Source: Sinohyriopsis cumingii (lineage: Eukaryota > Mollusca > Bivalvia > Unionida > Unionidae). Taken from it: a DNA stretch of 64,000 bases. The position numbers and the translations under genes were made by a program. Below are positions 9,867 through 20,301 of this stretch, in pieces. Below the pieces are notes generated by a model. That model saw only the letters and a program-made list of their open reading frames with translations, was not told the origin of the DNA and did no database searches. The number at the start of each line of letters is the position of its first letter. Within the stretch, counting starts at the first letter, position 1. The DNA lies in NCBI GenBank assembly GCA_028554795.2, contig CM068839.1, forward strand, positions 84,899,540-84,963,539, written 5' to 3'.

Positions 9867-10028
9867 TTACTGACTATTGAGATTGCTTTGTGTGGTCGCA
9901 AGTGATTCTGCTCGTGAATGTAGTTGTATCGAAATTAGTTTACTAGCACCACCAGAGAAACCAGTTTTTATCGATATAGTCCCGAAAACAGTATAGATTT
10001 GTGCAGCTACAATGGCTGATGTTGTCAT
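9867..10028 (-). CDS. Small hydrophobic Polinton 2 protein
   Basis: A 53-residue frame runs from the Met at 10028 (MTTSAIVAAQIYTV) to TAA at 9867, with a hydrophobic, glycine-containing middle (ISIKTGFSGGASKL) and a polar end. The same frame continues upstream as LGVTEI, so the real protein may be longer. The middle could be a membrane-active or membrane-spanning helix. I do not recognise the family by name. Confidence 0.45.
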   Translation of the reverse strand: MTTSAIVAAQIYTVFGTISIKTGFSGGASKLISIQLHSRAESLATTQSNLNSQ

Positions 10029-10201
10029 GATTTCAGTCACACCAAGACCAACAGTTTCTCCTCAGCAAGACAGCAAACAGCATCTACGACCAAACACTCG
10101 CGTTTGCATTTAACGATCCGTGGGGTTCACTTGGTAATGTCATGTCGCATCTGTTCCGCGTCGATTTCTTTTTCCAAGTCGTCAAGACTGTCGGTCTGTC
10201 A

Positions 10202-10705
10202 TTATACTTCTATCCATAATACAGTCAGATAATACAATTGTATGACAGGCAGACATTGTCCGGTTTCATCATCAAGCGCAGGCGCAATGCACAAACGCAC
10301 TTCAAACAAACTACCCTTTTCTACTGGTACAATTGTCATACAGTTAACAAAACCTCTGCCTCTTGAATATTTACATTTTCTGCTATCTGCTTGTTTAGCA
10401 ACCTTTTCTTCCGAAGACACACCGATTATGTCAGCACCTTTTACATCTAGCGATCGTCTTTGCCCCATAACGGTTACCCAAACAGGTGCATCTTTGTTCA
10501 ATTTCGGTCGTCAAGGTTTTTGCTACTAGCCAAATAAATGTTAGCTTGACATAATTAATAGGGAATATAACTGGGGTGGATACATCGGTGAATGCCACCT
10601 CATCGTTGTAGAAACAATCACGGAAAGGTTTTGCACATGCTGTTGCAGTTAAAGCCAAAGGGGTTTCATGTATACGTTCAAGCTGGCCTCGATTTGGTAG
10701 TGTGT
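10202..10705 (-). pseudogene. Unassigned Polinton 2 protein, one frameshift
   Basis: Minus-strand frames 10431-10705 (ALTATACAKPFRDCFYNDEV through FIWLVAKTLTT) and 10202-10501 (KDAPVWVTVMGQRRSLDVKG through VEVRLCIAP-like segments, ending LTVLWIEV) overlap at about 10500. They read as one protein of about 165 residues interrupted by a single frame slip. The alternating hydrophobic pattern suggests a beta-rich fold. The neighbours are other decayed Polinton genes. Function not assignable. Confidence 0.5.
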
Positions 10706-11210
10706 TATGTATATGTAATGTAATTATTTGTTTGTTAATTTTTTTAATTTTATTCCATTACATGTAATTGTTGTGTAATATTGTTTACTGGACTTGACTT
10801 TTTCGGAATTAAGTTAAGTTCTGTTTGACCTGACTTTTTTTCCGTTGATAAACACATAATAATTGAAACACTGAATATAGTTTATACCTTAATTCAGAAC
10901 CAATGACAGTTTTGATAAACAACATTTTTATATTCTTTCTCAGAACAAGAAAGAATAAGTTAAGTCAAGGCCATACCTGCACGACGTGATAATTACCATG
11001 TAACACGCTTCTGTTCCTTCTGGAAAGATGAACTCTTGACCCACAACCGAGCATCTGTATTGTGTTTTCGTTGGTCAGTCAGGTAAATGATAATGCTGAT
11101 ATAGCAATTGTGAAAGATTTTATAACATCATTGTCTGGCCTGTCTGCTCGTGATATTACTAGAACATGACAAGATCAAGCCACAGCATATATTTTTTTCA
11201 ACATTCCCAT

Positions 11211-11582
11211 TCATTCTCGCTCACCGTCAGTTCCAGTTATGATAAACAAATATGATTCTGACTTGTGCACATTTAAAATATGACCTTTAGGTTTATCAAA
11301 ACCAGTTTCGATAAGAGAAGTTTCCATTAACGACACGATCTTCTGCGACCGGGTTTTCGAAGACTTATGCCCGCGTGTATTCGACGACTCGTTCCTGATA
11401 ATCAAACACTTCTTCCTTTTTATACGACATAAAGCGCCGTTTTCAAAGTCATTCCTGCTGAAGTTAGGAAAGCCCCTAACATTGGAACATTTTTTTTCAA
11501 CTGCAGGAGCCACTGCTGCCAACAAGGATGGAATGGCTTCAAGAAATGAAATTGTTCCATCGGTCTTTTGCATTTGTGCCAC
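11211..11582 (-). pseudogene. Unassigned Polinton 2 fragment
   Basis: The minus-strand frame contains a helical hydrophobic segment FLEAIPSLLAAVAPAVEK, followed by a basic stretch (RIKRKKCLIIRN, then SSNTRGHKSSKTRSQK). A hydrophobic helix next to a basic DNA-binding-like tail recalls small virion core proteins. This is inference only. The frame has no good start context. Confidence 0.35.
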
Positions 11583-11978
11583 CTCAGACTTGGTTCATTT
11601 AAAAATTACTGAGGTGTTTTTTGTGGTTTTTTTTCGTTTTAAGCTGAATGACTTGTATTTGGGCCAACTACAGTGGACGTTTCAACTTTATTTTGCCAGA
11701 GAAAGTTTTAGTGTGACGCCACAACTATTTTTGATAGCGTGTTTTATTTTCGCAATTTGATTTTTAGTTAATCAGACCCTCACATCGTGATAAGTCATTA
11801 ATAATAAAATATAAAACATGTTTAATTAGGAATTTTCCTTAGATTCATCCAAGCTCTTAATCGACCACTAGCATCCTTCAACAACAGTGTCTTGTCGGAA
11901 AGTATCACATCAATGCATCGATAGCCACCACCAGCATCAACGTGATTCTGTAGCAAGTGACGTGTATAACACAGACAT

Positions 11979-12475
11979 TCACAATGTCAATTTTTCTAAT
12001 ACAATTCTGTCATCTGCAGCAGTTGCACCACGCCAAATTGCACCGTTGGAGTTGTTCCTACGGGATAGTGTGACTTTGTGTTTGGCCCCCCAAAATAACG
12101 TTGCAAACATCTCCGCAAAACCCAAATATGTGACTGAGAGGAATTTCTTACGAAAATCGTTATTCGGCTCCACAAAGATGCCGTTGGCGTTGAACAAACC
12201 ATAGAGTTTGTACATCTGCATCATTAACATGGTTGGTGTGTTTTAGGTCTCCTAACTGAGTATTGCTGAGAATCCGTATTATCAGATTTATCCTTTATAA
12301 ACATGGTTGATGGACCTGATGTTCTCGTGTAATCATCGCTGTATCTGGCAAGCCCAATGCTCGTTGTGGCCACGTCAACGTTGTCCAAAAATAGATTCGA
12401 TTTCCTGTCAATGGAATAACGTGCGCTGTTAAACAACGCTTTGTTGCCATTGTTAACCATTCTGCTTTAATAACT
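11979..12475 (-). pseudogene. Virion-type protein fragments of Polinton 2
   Basis: Two minus-strand frames lie end to end. The first (about 12224-12470) reads NNGNKALFNSARYSIDRKSN and LARYSDDYTRTSGPSTMF, ending in a double stop at about 12226. The second (11979-12230) reads MQMYKLYGLFNANGIFVEPN and GAIWRGATAADDRIVLEKLT before a stop at 11979. Both have the Asn/Gly/Tyr-rich style of structural proteins and lie on the expected strand inside Polinton 2. No family could be named with confidence. Confidence 0.5.
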
Positions 12476-12689
12476 ACCACTGATGGCATCACATGTTACA
12501 TTGACTAGCGTTGTTGAGGTAATTCTCATAATATCAGGAGCGATATTATATTCCAAACGCAAGACTTGTTTATCATCTGAAATTAGGCCAGGTGAGCCTA
12601 AAATTAATCTCATGTGCGGCAGTGTAATACCAATCGCGTACGTCTGAGATTTAATGGCAATGACAGAACTAATTCTATGTCGTGCGCAA

Positions 12690-13140
12690 AAGAGGGAAGT
12701 TCAGTAATATGTCAGTTCGTGCCGGTGTCTGCTGAAATACAAATGAGTTATTTGGGGGCAAACCGCCAAATAGTTTGGATCATATATTAGGCCACTTGTA
12801 ATACACTCGCAACAATGTACGTACAATCTCAGTTGTGCTTGTTTCTTCAGCGGTTACACCAGCATAAAAAGCCACACTGAAATTATGGTTTAGTAAATTG
12901 GATAATGATCATAGAGGTCATACTCTGGGATGCATTTACAACCAATTGTTGCATTGAAGAATAGATTTCTATCTCAATCGTTTGAGGATTCATCTCCGGA
13001 TTGCATATATCATGAATATCTTCAACAAGTTCATGCATCAACTGACGATATGGACGTCTGTCCATAAGATGTTTAGTGAGCAACCGCTGACAAATCGATG
13101 TGGATTTATTAATGACTTTGAGTGTATTGCTGTCTGCACC
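12690..13140 (-). pseudogene. Virion-type protein fragment of Polinton 2, frameshifted and truncated at the LTR insertion
   Basis: Minus-strand reading from the insertion point gives RLLTKHLMDRRPYRQLMHEL and QTIEIEIYSSMQQLVVNASQ. A frame shift near 12895 is followed by LLNHNFSVAFYAGVTAEETS, TEIVRTLLRVYYKWPNI, a stop near 12783, then NNSFVFQQTPARTDILLNFP. The stretch is clearly once-coding, given its length of sensible composition across lesions. Its upstream part is cut off at about 13183 by the Gmr1-like element. It is probably a capsid-associated protein. Confidence 0.5.
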
Positions 13141-13182
13141 AATTGATCACATACGTATTTCCAATCAGAACGCAAGGTTAGA

Positions 13183-13935
13183 TCGAATTAAATTATAGAA
13201 GTCCTAGTAATGAAATGTTCTAATGAATTCAAATTCGAGTCCCGACGAAACATCCAGAATGGAATGCGATGGTGTATACTGTAATCAGTATTGTGCTGTT
13301 GTCTCTAAAGTTCTTTGTTGATTCACAAACACTAATATTCCCGTGTTTGAATTTCCGAATAACATTTAGAGAAATACCTTTCTCCCAGATTTCTGTATGA
13401 GCACTCACATATTTCCAGCAAAAAGAATTAATCTTTTAGAAATCCAAATAATTTGAATAAAAATGAAAATATAAATCCAAACTGGTCACAAACACACACT
13501 TTCCAGTGTAAACCCCAACCGAGAAAAATCTTTATAAACAAAGGTTATAAATCAAATTGAGACGCAAAACAGATTCCCGAATGAGGATCAGGTGACCACA
13601 GTCTAAAATTATTTAGAAGGTATCTACCAGTCTAATGGCACGTTGCACAGTACAGTCTCGATTGCACCACAACCATTCACACACCAAAAATGAATAAAAG
13701 AAGAAGTTGTTTACTTGATTCCCATTCAAGGCCAGGAACTAGGTCAAAATAGAAATAGTGTTTATATTATTAGGCGTCCACGAAAAGACGAAGGTTAAAC
13801 TGAATTTTCTGGAAAATATCAAATTCCTAGTAAACAAAATTACATCAATTTGCCATGTAACTAAAATAAAAAGATTTTAAATCTTACAAACAATTAAATG
13901 AAATCAAATATAAATAAAATCAAATATTCATAACA
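13183..13935 (-). repeat. 3' LTR of the Gmr1-like element, truncated
   Basis: On the minus strand it starts TGTTATGAATATTTG at 13935 and is alignable to the 5' LTR down to about 13183, after which the similarity stops. The missing part corresponds to the last about 145 bases of the intact 896-base LTRs. Confidence 0.85.
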
Positions 13936-13948
13936 CTTCCCCCATAAA
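13936..13948 (-). other. Polypurine-tract-like site before the 3' LTR
   Basis: The minus strand reads TTATGGGGGAAG immediately before TGTTATG of the LTR. The plus-strand relative has TTATGGGGAGAA in the same place at about 53541-53552. This is where plus-strand DNA synthesis would be primed. Confidence 0.6.
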
Positions 13949-14305
13949 AAAGAAAGTTTTATATCATAAAGCTTTCTTTTTACCATAAATTAATTATACA
14001 TGAGGTTAAAAAGAACTCTTATGATGTATATAAATTGTACGTGAAATAACACATTTCTATACACCAGAATGTGCATCTGCTATTCAATTATCTTTTCCAT
14101 TGATGTGGCTGTGTCAATATAACATTCATGTAACAACGAAGTCCACCTTAGTAGTCATTCTTTTTTTAAAATCTTGCCGATGAAAGTAAGGTGGTTTGGT
14201 CATTAAACACAATAATCGAAGAAGTCGCTGAACTAATGTAAACTTTAAAATGTTTTAATACCATCATTAAAGCCTAACATTCCTTCTCGAGTGTTGAATA
14301 ATATT

Positions 14306-14570
14306 TTAGTGCTTATTTAATTTGTTAGAAAAATAGCACACTGGATGACCAATACCATTTTCTTCTTCTTGAATCAAAAGAGCTCCAACCCAAACATCAC
14401 TTGCATCAACAGACAGTCTAAATGATTGGCTGAAAATTGGAGCCATAAGAACTGACGCGCTTTTAAGTATGGCTTTCAACTTGTCTACAGCCTTCTGACG
14501 TTTTAATGGCCAAAAGAATTTGTTTTTATTACTCAATAAATTTGTCAGCAATTATAGAAAACTTGGAACA
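14306..14570 (-). pseudogene. RNase H region of the Gmr1-like element
   Basis: The frame reads FFWPLKRQKAVDKLKAILKS, then FSQSFRLSVDASDVWVGALL and CYFSNKLNKH. LSVDASDVWVGALL is the N-terminal RNase H motif of gypsy-type polymerases (the D-A-S catalytic region), with a Trp where Gly is typical. It follows the RT after a thumb/connection segment. A homologous stretch lies at about 52980-53430 on the plus strand. Confidence 0.8.
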
Positions 14571-14700
14571 ATATTTCCGATAGTATCCAGCCATACCTTA
14601 AATTCGCATCAGTTGCTTTTTTATACACGCACAGGGAATTCAGATATAGCCATGACCTTACCATCTATATGTTTAACTTGTCCACGTCCCACGACATGTC

Positions 14701-15480
14701 CTAGAAAGTTTCACTAGCACGGCAGAACTCACCTTTGGACAAATTAATTGTCAAACTTGTATCTGTGAGTCTGTCAAAGAATTTCCGAATTTTTGGTCGA
14801 TGTTCTTTCAAGGTGTCGCTGTAGATGATGACATCATCGATGTAAGCATCACAATTGTCTAGACCAGAGATAATCATAATCATGAGACGTTGAAAAGTAC
14901 TTGGCGATTCTTTCATCCAAAACGGCATTACATTATATTAATAAAGTGCATCTTTCGTCAAGAATGCCGAAATATCCGTGGCTCTTTCCGTTAGTGGAAT
15001 TTGCCAAAATCCTTTCAAAAGGTCAAATCTGGTGACATGCTTGGCATTTCCGAACTTATCAATACAGTCGTCGATTTTTGGTAATGGAAATGAACCTGTT
15101 TTAGTTACACTATTCACTTTCTTATAATCAGTACACATACGGAAAGTTTTTATCTGGTTTTGGAACAAGTATGCATGGTGAACTCCAGTCACTTTTACTG
15201 GTCTTTATGAAATCATTCTCCAGCAGATACTGAATTTCTTTTTTCAAGTATTCCTGTTTGAGAGGGTTCATCCTGTACGGGTGTTGTTTCACAGGTTTGG
15301 AAATTACAATTTCAACGTCATGGAAATTTGTTTTTGTTCTTGTAGAAACATCAGGAAATAAGTGCTCATATTTAAATAATAAATGTTTAAGTTCATTTCG
15401 TTCTTGCTCTTGCAAATGTGAAAGCTTCTGGTCCAGATCTTTCATAATTTCTGAATTCCGAATATTGGTCACTCCAATAT
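14701..15480 (-). pseudogene. Reverse transcriptase of the Gmr1-like element
   Basis: Three minus-strand frames make up the RT. 15128-15472 carries the entry segment (HPYRMNPLKQEYLKKEIQYL, SDWSSPCILVPKPD). 14938-15192 carries FRMCTDYKKVNSVT and the first catalytic Asp region RFDLLKGFWQIPL. 14701-14928 carries the YIDDVIIYSDT box and KLTINLSKGEF-type thumb residues. The YIDD catalytic pair is intact. Frame changes occur near 15150 and 14935, and the end of the last frame is disrupted at about 14705. The RT lies downstream of the integrase, the opposite of ordinary gypsy elements. Confidence 0.9.
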
Positions 15481-15699
15481 CAGTAGAATCCGATTATATT
15501 CCTTCACATAAATCTTCACTGGGTGGGACAGCTACAACTAAATTAATTGCATGTTTAACCTGGCTATCTCTTTCAATATACTCCTTTAGCATGTTTATGT
15601 GGCAAAGTTAGTTTTGTTTTCGCCTCCCAGGAGTATTTATGATGTAATTTAAATAATTTATATTCCTGTCAACTGTGTAGGAACCAAAACACATGGCCT

Positions 15700-16600
15700 G
15701 AAGAGGATTTTATGGTATGGGCAAGAGAGCCAGCACTATATCACCAGGCTGAAAACTCCTTTTCTTCGAGTTTTTATCATATCTTGACTACATGTTTATT
15801 GAGTCGAGTGCAGACTTGCTCTTGCGACCTCACAAGTATTTGACAACTTATACTTAAAATTGGAAGCATAATCAAGAAGATTAATTTCAGAATCTTCATT
15901 AGAAAGAAGTTTCTCTTTCAACAACTTCAATGGTCCGCGCAAAGTTTGTCAAAAAACCAGTTCAAAGGGATTGAAGCCTGGAGATTCTTGAACTGATTCA
16001 CTAACAGTAAATAATTGTAAATGAATGACTTCATCCCAATCTTTACCCGTATCAAAATAATATTATCGAATCATATGTTTCAACGTCTGATGAAATCTTT
16101 CCAATGTCCCTTGGCTCTCAGGGTAATAGGAAGATTTGAATTCTGGGACGCCTAATTTATACATAACTTGCTGGAAAATTCCAGACATAAAATTGGAGCC
16201 TTGATCAGACTGGACAGATTTAGGGAGGCTAAACTGAGTGAAACACTTTATCAAAGCTTTTACTATTGTGTTAGATTTAATATTCATGAAAGGAATTGCC
16301 TCTAGAAACCTTGTTGACGCACACATAATGGTCAATAGGTATTGGATACCTGACTTGGTCTTTGGTAACGGACCAACACAATTTGCCATAATTCTACTAA
16401 ATGGTTCGTCAAAGGCAGGAATATGTTGTATATGAGCCTTGGGTAATTTTTTTATTCGGTTTTCCTACAATTTGACAAGTATGACAAGATCTACTATATT
16501 TACCTGTATCACTTTTGCTTTCTGGCCAATAAAGTGAGTCAAGATCTTGTGATACGTGCTATTAATCCCTAAATGACCAGCTAAAAGCGTTCCATGGGTC
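15700..16600 (-). pseudogene. Integrase of the Gmr1-like element, located before RT
   Basis: An HHCC zinc-binding half reads AGHLGINSTYHKILTHF and, in another frame, SCHTCQIVGKPNKK (about 16460-16590). The core frame 16063-16389 reads ANCVGPLPKTKSGIQYLLTI, FLEAIPFMN, QSDQGSNFMS and SQGTLERFHQTLKHMIR. The second Asp (QSD) and the Glu (LERF) of the DDE triad are present. The first position reads Asn (AN-CVGPLP) where Asp is expected. The C-terminal part after HMIR continues in changing frames to about 15.7 kb. The position between protease and RT defines the Gmr1 layout. Confidence 0.87.
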
Positions 16601-16857
16601 AGACTAAGTATTTCCTGTCTGTAAGGTTTTGGACAACAACTCGATAGTTCACTGACAACTCGTCACCAGCAGGTAACTCGGGAGGTCTCCATTGCTCGTA
16701 GGAATTCCATTTGTAATTAAATAACAGACAGAAACTTCAGTGGCTTCAGTTTCACTAATGGCCCTTCGAAACAAATAGGAGATCTCAAGATCTTTTTACT
16801 GTTTGAAGACATGTGAGTTTCGTTTGTCACCCTGATTAGAATAAAGAGAATGACTAG

Positions 16858-17400
16858 TTAAAAGAGTATCACTGTGCTCAATACCGTCTGATTGATCCAA
16901 ACAAGGATTGAAAGTGACCTCATCAAAAGCCTGACCAATACACGTGTCATAGAAAGGAATAATTTCCTTATCAACCTAATTCTCAAGAGCTTCTTTGCTA
17001 CAGCGCTGGTATCTGCAACAAGCTGGGAATAAATCAGGGGTTTTGTTTTCTTCAATTGGATCGATTTTCTGATCAAACAATGCTTGTCATTTACAAGTGG
17101 ATTAACCACAACCTTGTCTCCAGCTAGGTCTTTGCCTAGTAATAAATGAATGCCCTCAACAAATAAAACAGAGACTGTCCCGCCTGTCACGGGTCCTGAG
17201 ACTAATGCTGCTGATAAATTTACACAATGGAGAGGACCATTAACAAATCCCCACTCTACTCCCCGAAAACGAACACTCTCGTTAGAAGAAGACTTCTCGG
17301 GAACAGGCAAAGTAACTGACAATAAAATACTCTGAAAAGCTCATGTGTCCCTTAAAAGTTTAATAGGGTTAAGATTGGCTGAACAAAAACCCAAGAATGA
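16858..17400 (-). pseudogene. Aspartic protease region with a stop codon in the active site
   Basis: The frame upstream of 17322 reads PIKLLRDT, then TGA at 17341-17343, then AFQSILL. Retroelement aspartic proteases have D-T/S-G-A here, so the active-site Gly codon has become a stop. Downstream, GPLHCVNLSAALVSGPV, FVEGIHLLLGKDLAGDK and VVVNPLV are recognisable protease C-terminal and linker segments of the gypsy polyprotein. Gag lies upstream and integrase downstream. Confidence 0.78.
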
Positions 17401-17425
17401 TATAGAACCCTTCGATATGAATGGT

Positions 17426-18671
17426 TCATAATTCTACATAATACAATCGGACTGGTTTACTGGAGCCAACAAATGTATTGCTTTCAGTACATGACCGTGA
17501 CCTTGGCCTCTTAGAAATAAGAGCATTTGGAATGGGTCTGTCTTGTTTATGATGCCTATTTTTCATTTTGTAGCAATCAGAAATGACGTGTCCTTTCTTC
17601 TTGCAATAGGTACACGTAGAAAGAGACAACGATCTTTGATCAAAGTTATCGGAAGCTTGATTTTTAGAAGCTGTGTCAGTTTGAGATTTAGAAGGGCTTG
17701 TATTAAGCTGAACTACCTTTCTGCCAGAAGACTGTTGAGTGGAAATCTTATTTACAAAAGGAACTTTATGAGTTAAAGAATACTCAGCTTAGCACGAGCA
17801 GCATTTTCTTAGGTTTCGATCTTATGCTCGTCAAGATAAGTCTTAATGTCACTATGGACACAGTTTTTGAACTCTTGAAGTAATACAAGTTGTTTAAGAG
17901 TTTCATAATCTTGTTCAACTTTCTTGGCTAAGCACCATCTATGAAATAAATATTCTTTTTCTCTAGCAAATTCGACATGAATTTGTCCAGCTTCTTTTTT
18001 TATTGTTTCTGAATTTTTGCCACTAATCTTCATGGACTAACTCATACACTTTTAACATGCATTCTTTAATCGTATCATAGTCATCTCTCTGTGAACAGAT
18101 AATGAATTGAAAATATCACTAGTCTTACCAGTGAGTACACACTGTAATGATTGCGTCCAGTGCTCCCTTGGCCATTTCAAATTTCAGCAACTTTTTCAAA
18201 ACGAGTAATATATTTATCTACTTCTGTTTCTCTGAAGGTGGGCTCTAACCTAACATTCTTTCAACATCAAAACTTAAATTTGTAATTGAAGCAAGAATGT
18301 GCTTTTCACTTGCCAGTTCCATTCTTTTATTCTAAATTGATATTCCCTCTCTTTCTTGCATTTTTTTCTGCTTATCTTTCTGAAGTTCCAGCTTCCTCAA
18401 CTCAAGTTCCATGTTTCTTTTCTTCTAATTCCTTTAATTTTATGTCAGAGTCAGATACAGACATGGTGATCGTAACGAAAGCTCTTTTATCCAAAACATT
18501 CTTTTCTTCCAAGTACTGGGCGACAATATTTTTTATTTCTTGCTTCGTTAAGGAAGCCTTTTCTTAAGAAAGATCATACCTTCTGGCAAGTTCAATTAAT
18601 TCATCTTTTCTGAAAAGGTCTAATTTGTCCTGGGTATGGCTTGAAAGAAAGATTTCCACTTTTGATGACAT
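17426..18671 (-). pseudogene. Gag of the Gmr1-like element with SCAN-like segment and zinc knuckle
   Basis: Gag starts at the Met at 18671 (MSSKVEIFLSSHTQDKLDLF, then RKDELIELARRYDLS). It stops by TAA at about 18566 and resumes in another frame with SLTKQEIKNIVAQYLEEKNV. A charged coiled-coil stretch follows. 17809-18033 reads YETLKQLVLLQEFKNCVHSD and IKTYLDEHKIET, the helix pattern of the SCAN-like capsid segment; vertebrate SCAN domains are thought to derive from Gmr1-like gag. 17570-17620 has a CCHC knuckle, CTYCKKKGHVISDC (C-x2-C-x4-H-x4-C). Multiple frame changes make it non-coding now. The same N-terminal region recurs at 62.2-62.6 kb. Confidence 0.82.
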
Positions 18672-18773
18672 TTTAGAAAATGCTTGGCGATTTCTTTAAA
18701 GATTTCAAAAACTAGGGGAATTCAATGTTCAAAAAACAAAGTTTTGTGCAATACTTTAGGCAAAATTCGAAAA

Positions 18774-18791
18774 TCCAAGGACGAGGCCCCA
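18774..18791 (-). other. Primer-binding site resembling tRNA-Pro
   Basis: Seven bases inside the 5' LTR the minus strand reads TGGGGCCTCGTCCTTGGA, close to the well-known tRNA-Pro primer site of gammaretroviruses (TGGGGGCTCGTCCGGGAT). The related copy at 62019-62036 reads TGGGGCCTAACTGGGGAT. Confidence 0.7.
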
Positions 18792-18798
18792 ATGCTTA

Positions 18799-19694
18799 TG
18801 TTACGTGTTTAGGATCTAATACACAGTACCAAAATAAAGAGTGAAAACGACAAGCTTTGAAAAATTTAACAAATAATTTATTTCCCCTTGAAAAACACTT
18901 TAAAAACAAAACAATTCACGGTTTTAAGAATCAAATCCAGAAATAATCCAAGAATAATCCACGAATCAAATTTTTGAAGTCCTAGTAATAAAATGTTCTA
19001 CTGAATTCAAGTTCCAGTCCCGATGAAAAATCCAAAATGGAAGGCGATGACGTATACTATAGTCAGTATTATGCTCTTTTGTCTACAGTTCCTTGTTGAT
19101 TCACAAATATTAATATTCCCGTATTTGAATTTCCGAATAAAATAGAAATGTCTTTATCCAAGAATTTTGTATGAGCACTCAACTATTTCCAGGGAAAAGA
19201 ATCGATCTTTTAGAATCCAAATAATTTGAATAAAATTGAAAATATAAATCCAAACTGGTCACAAACACACACTTTCTAGTGTAATCCCCAACTGAGAAAA
19301 ATCTCCATAAACAAAGGTTATACAGCAACTTGAGACGCAAAACAGATTCCCAGATGAGGGTCAAGTGACCAAAGTCTAGAATGATTTAGAAGGTATCTAC
19401 CAGCCTAATGACACGTAGAACAGTACAGTATCGATTTCATCACTACCATTCACACACCAAAAGTGAATTTAAAAAAATGAAGTTGTTTACTTGATTCAAG
19501 GCTAGGAACCAGGTCAAAAATAGAAACAGGGTTTATATTATTACAAAAAAGAGGTAGAACTCAATTTTCGAGAAAATATCAAATTTCTAGTAAACAAAAT
19601 TACATACTTTGAAATGTAATTAAAATAAAAAGATTTTGAAACTTACAAACAATTAACTGAAATCAAATATTAATTGAATCAAGCATACAGGACA
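18799..19694 (-). repeat. 5' LTR of the Gmr1-like element (896 bp)
   Basis: On the minus strand it runs from TGTCCTGTATGC at 19694 to ACGTAACA at 18799. The length of 896 bases equals that of the plus-strand LTR at 53554-54449. Many substitutions separate it from the 3' LTR, including at its first bases (TGTCCT versus TGTTAT). Confidence 0.87.
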
Positions 19695-19776
19695 ATATAT
19701 TCAAGCTTCTGAACGTATCTGCGGTTGCCACACTAGTTGTGGTGTGTAATGTGCCAAATAGACTATGTATAATCTA

Positions 19777-19941
19777 TTACCTTTTATTTCCAATATAATT
19801 ACTAGTATAGGGATAATACGGTAGAACAAAAAGATCTGACCAGTCACCGGTAGCTTGCTTTTTCTGAATACCGTTTAAGGCCATTCCCTATAAATGTGTG
19901 CAGGATTTGTCTTTGACGGCATTTGTAACACGTCTTGCCAT
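19777..19941 (-). pseudogene. Polinton 2 virion-type fragment on the far side of the LTR insertion
   Basis: From the Met at 19941 the frame reads MARRVTNAVKDKSCTHL, a TAG, then GMALNGIQKKQATGDWSDLF and VLPYYPYTSNYIGNKR to a stop at 19777. The content looks like the N-terminal part of a structural protein with one nonsense mutation. It lies 83 bases outside the 5' LTR, showing that Polinton 2 continues across the retrotransposon. Confidence 0.5.
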
Positions 19942-19964
19942 TTGGAAGGCCCGTCAAGACCAAA

Positions 19965-20250
19965 CTAAATGGTACTTTTTAAAACCTGCTGCCGGGCTTC
20001 TTCCTTATAGAACTTTTCGTGTGGCACGTCTGGCATTCTGACAAGTGACTCTCTAATGCTTTCATCAAGTTCACGGGATTGTTTGGATGGTGGTCCCTCT
20101 CCAAGTTCAACAATATCTTGTTTGACTTCCTCAATTGCCTCTGGCAAAAGCGTGACAGCTTTTGTAATTGATCTTTTAGTTGTTGATATCCTTGATACAT
20201 ATCGCTATCTTTCAAACTGGACCAAGGGGCTTCTTCTTTTCCAATGAGGG
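19965..20250 (-). pseudogene. Charged helical protein of Polinton 2, one frameshift
   Basis: The N-terminal frame reads LKDSDMYQGYQQLKDQLQK. After a slip near 20150 the other frame reads LPEAIEEVKQDIVELGEGPP, SKQSRELDESIRESLVRMPD and EKFYKEEARQQVLKSTI, ending at 19965. It resembles the coiled protein of Polinton 1 (6485-7030) in composition and position next to element ends. Probably a minor virion or core protein; not assigned. Confidence 0.5.
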
Positions 20251-20301
20251 CTGATACTTGACGTACGGTTACTCTGGTTGCGTTTTTAATATTTTACGTT
20301 C

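Larger units (their letters stand above)
13183..19694 (-). mobile_element. Gmr1-like LTR retrotransposon (integrase upstream of RT)
   Basis: Related LTRs bound an internal region. Read on the minus strand it encodes gag with an SCAN-like segment and a CCHC knuckle, protease, integrase, reverse transcriptase and RNase H, in that order. Integrase before RT distinguishes the Gmr1 branch of the Ty3/gypsy group from ordinary gypsy elements. The primer site resembles tRNA-Pro. Every domain carries lesions, so the copy is dead. It sits inside Polinton 2, with virion-type fragments on both sides (13.14 and 19.78 kb). The 3' LTR lacks its last about 145 bases and no target duplication is visible, suggesting a deletion or recombination at the 13183 end. 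Confidence 0.88.
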
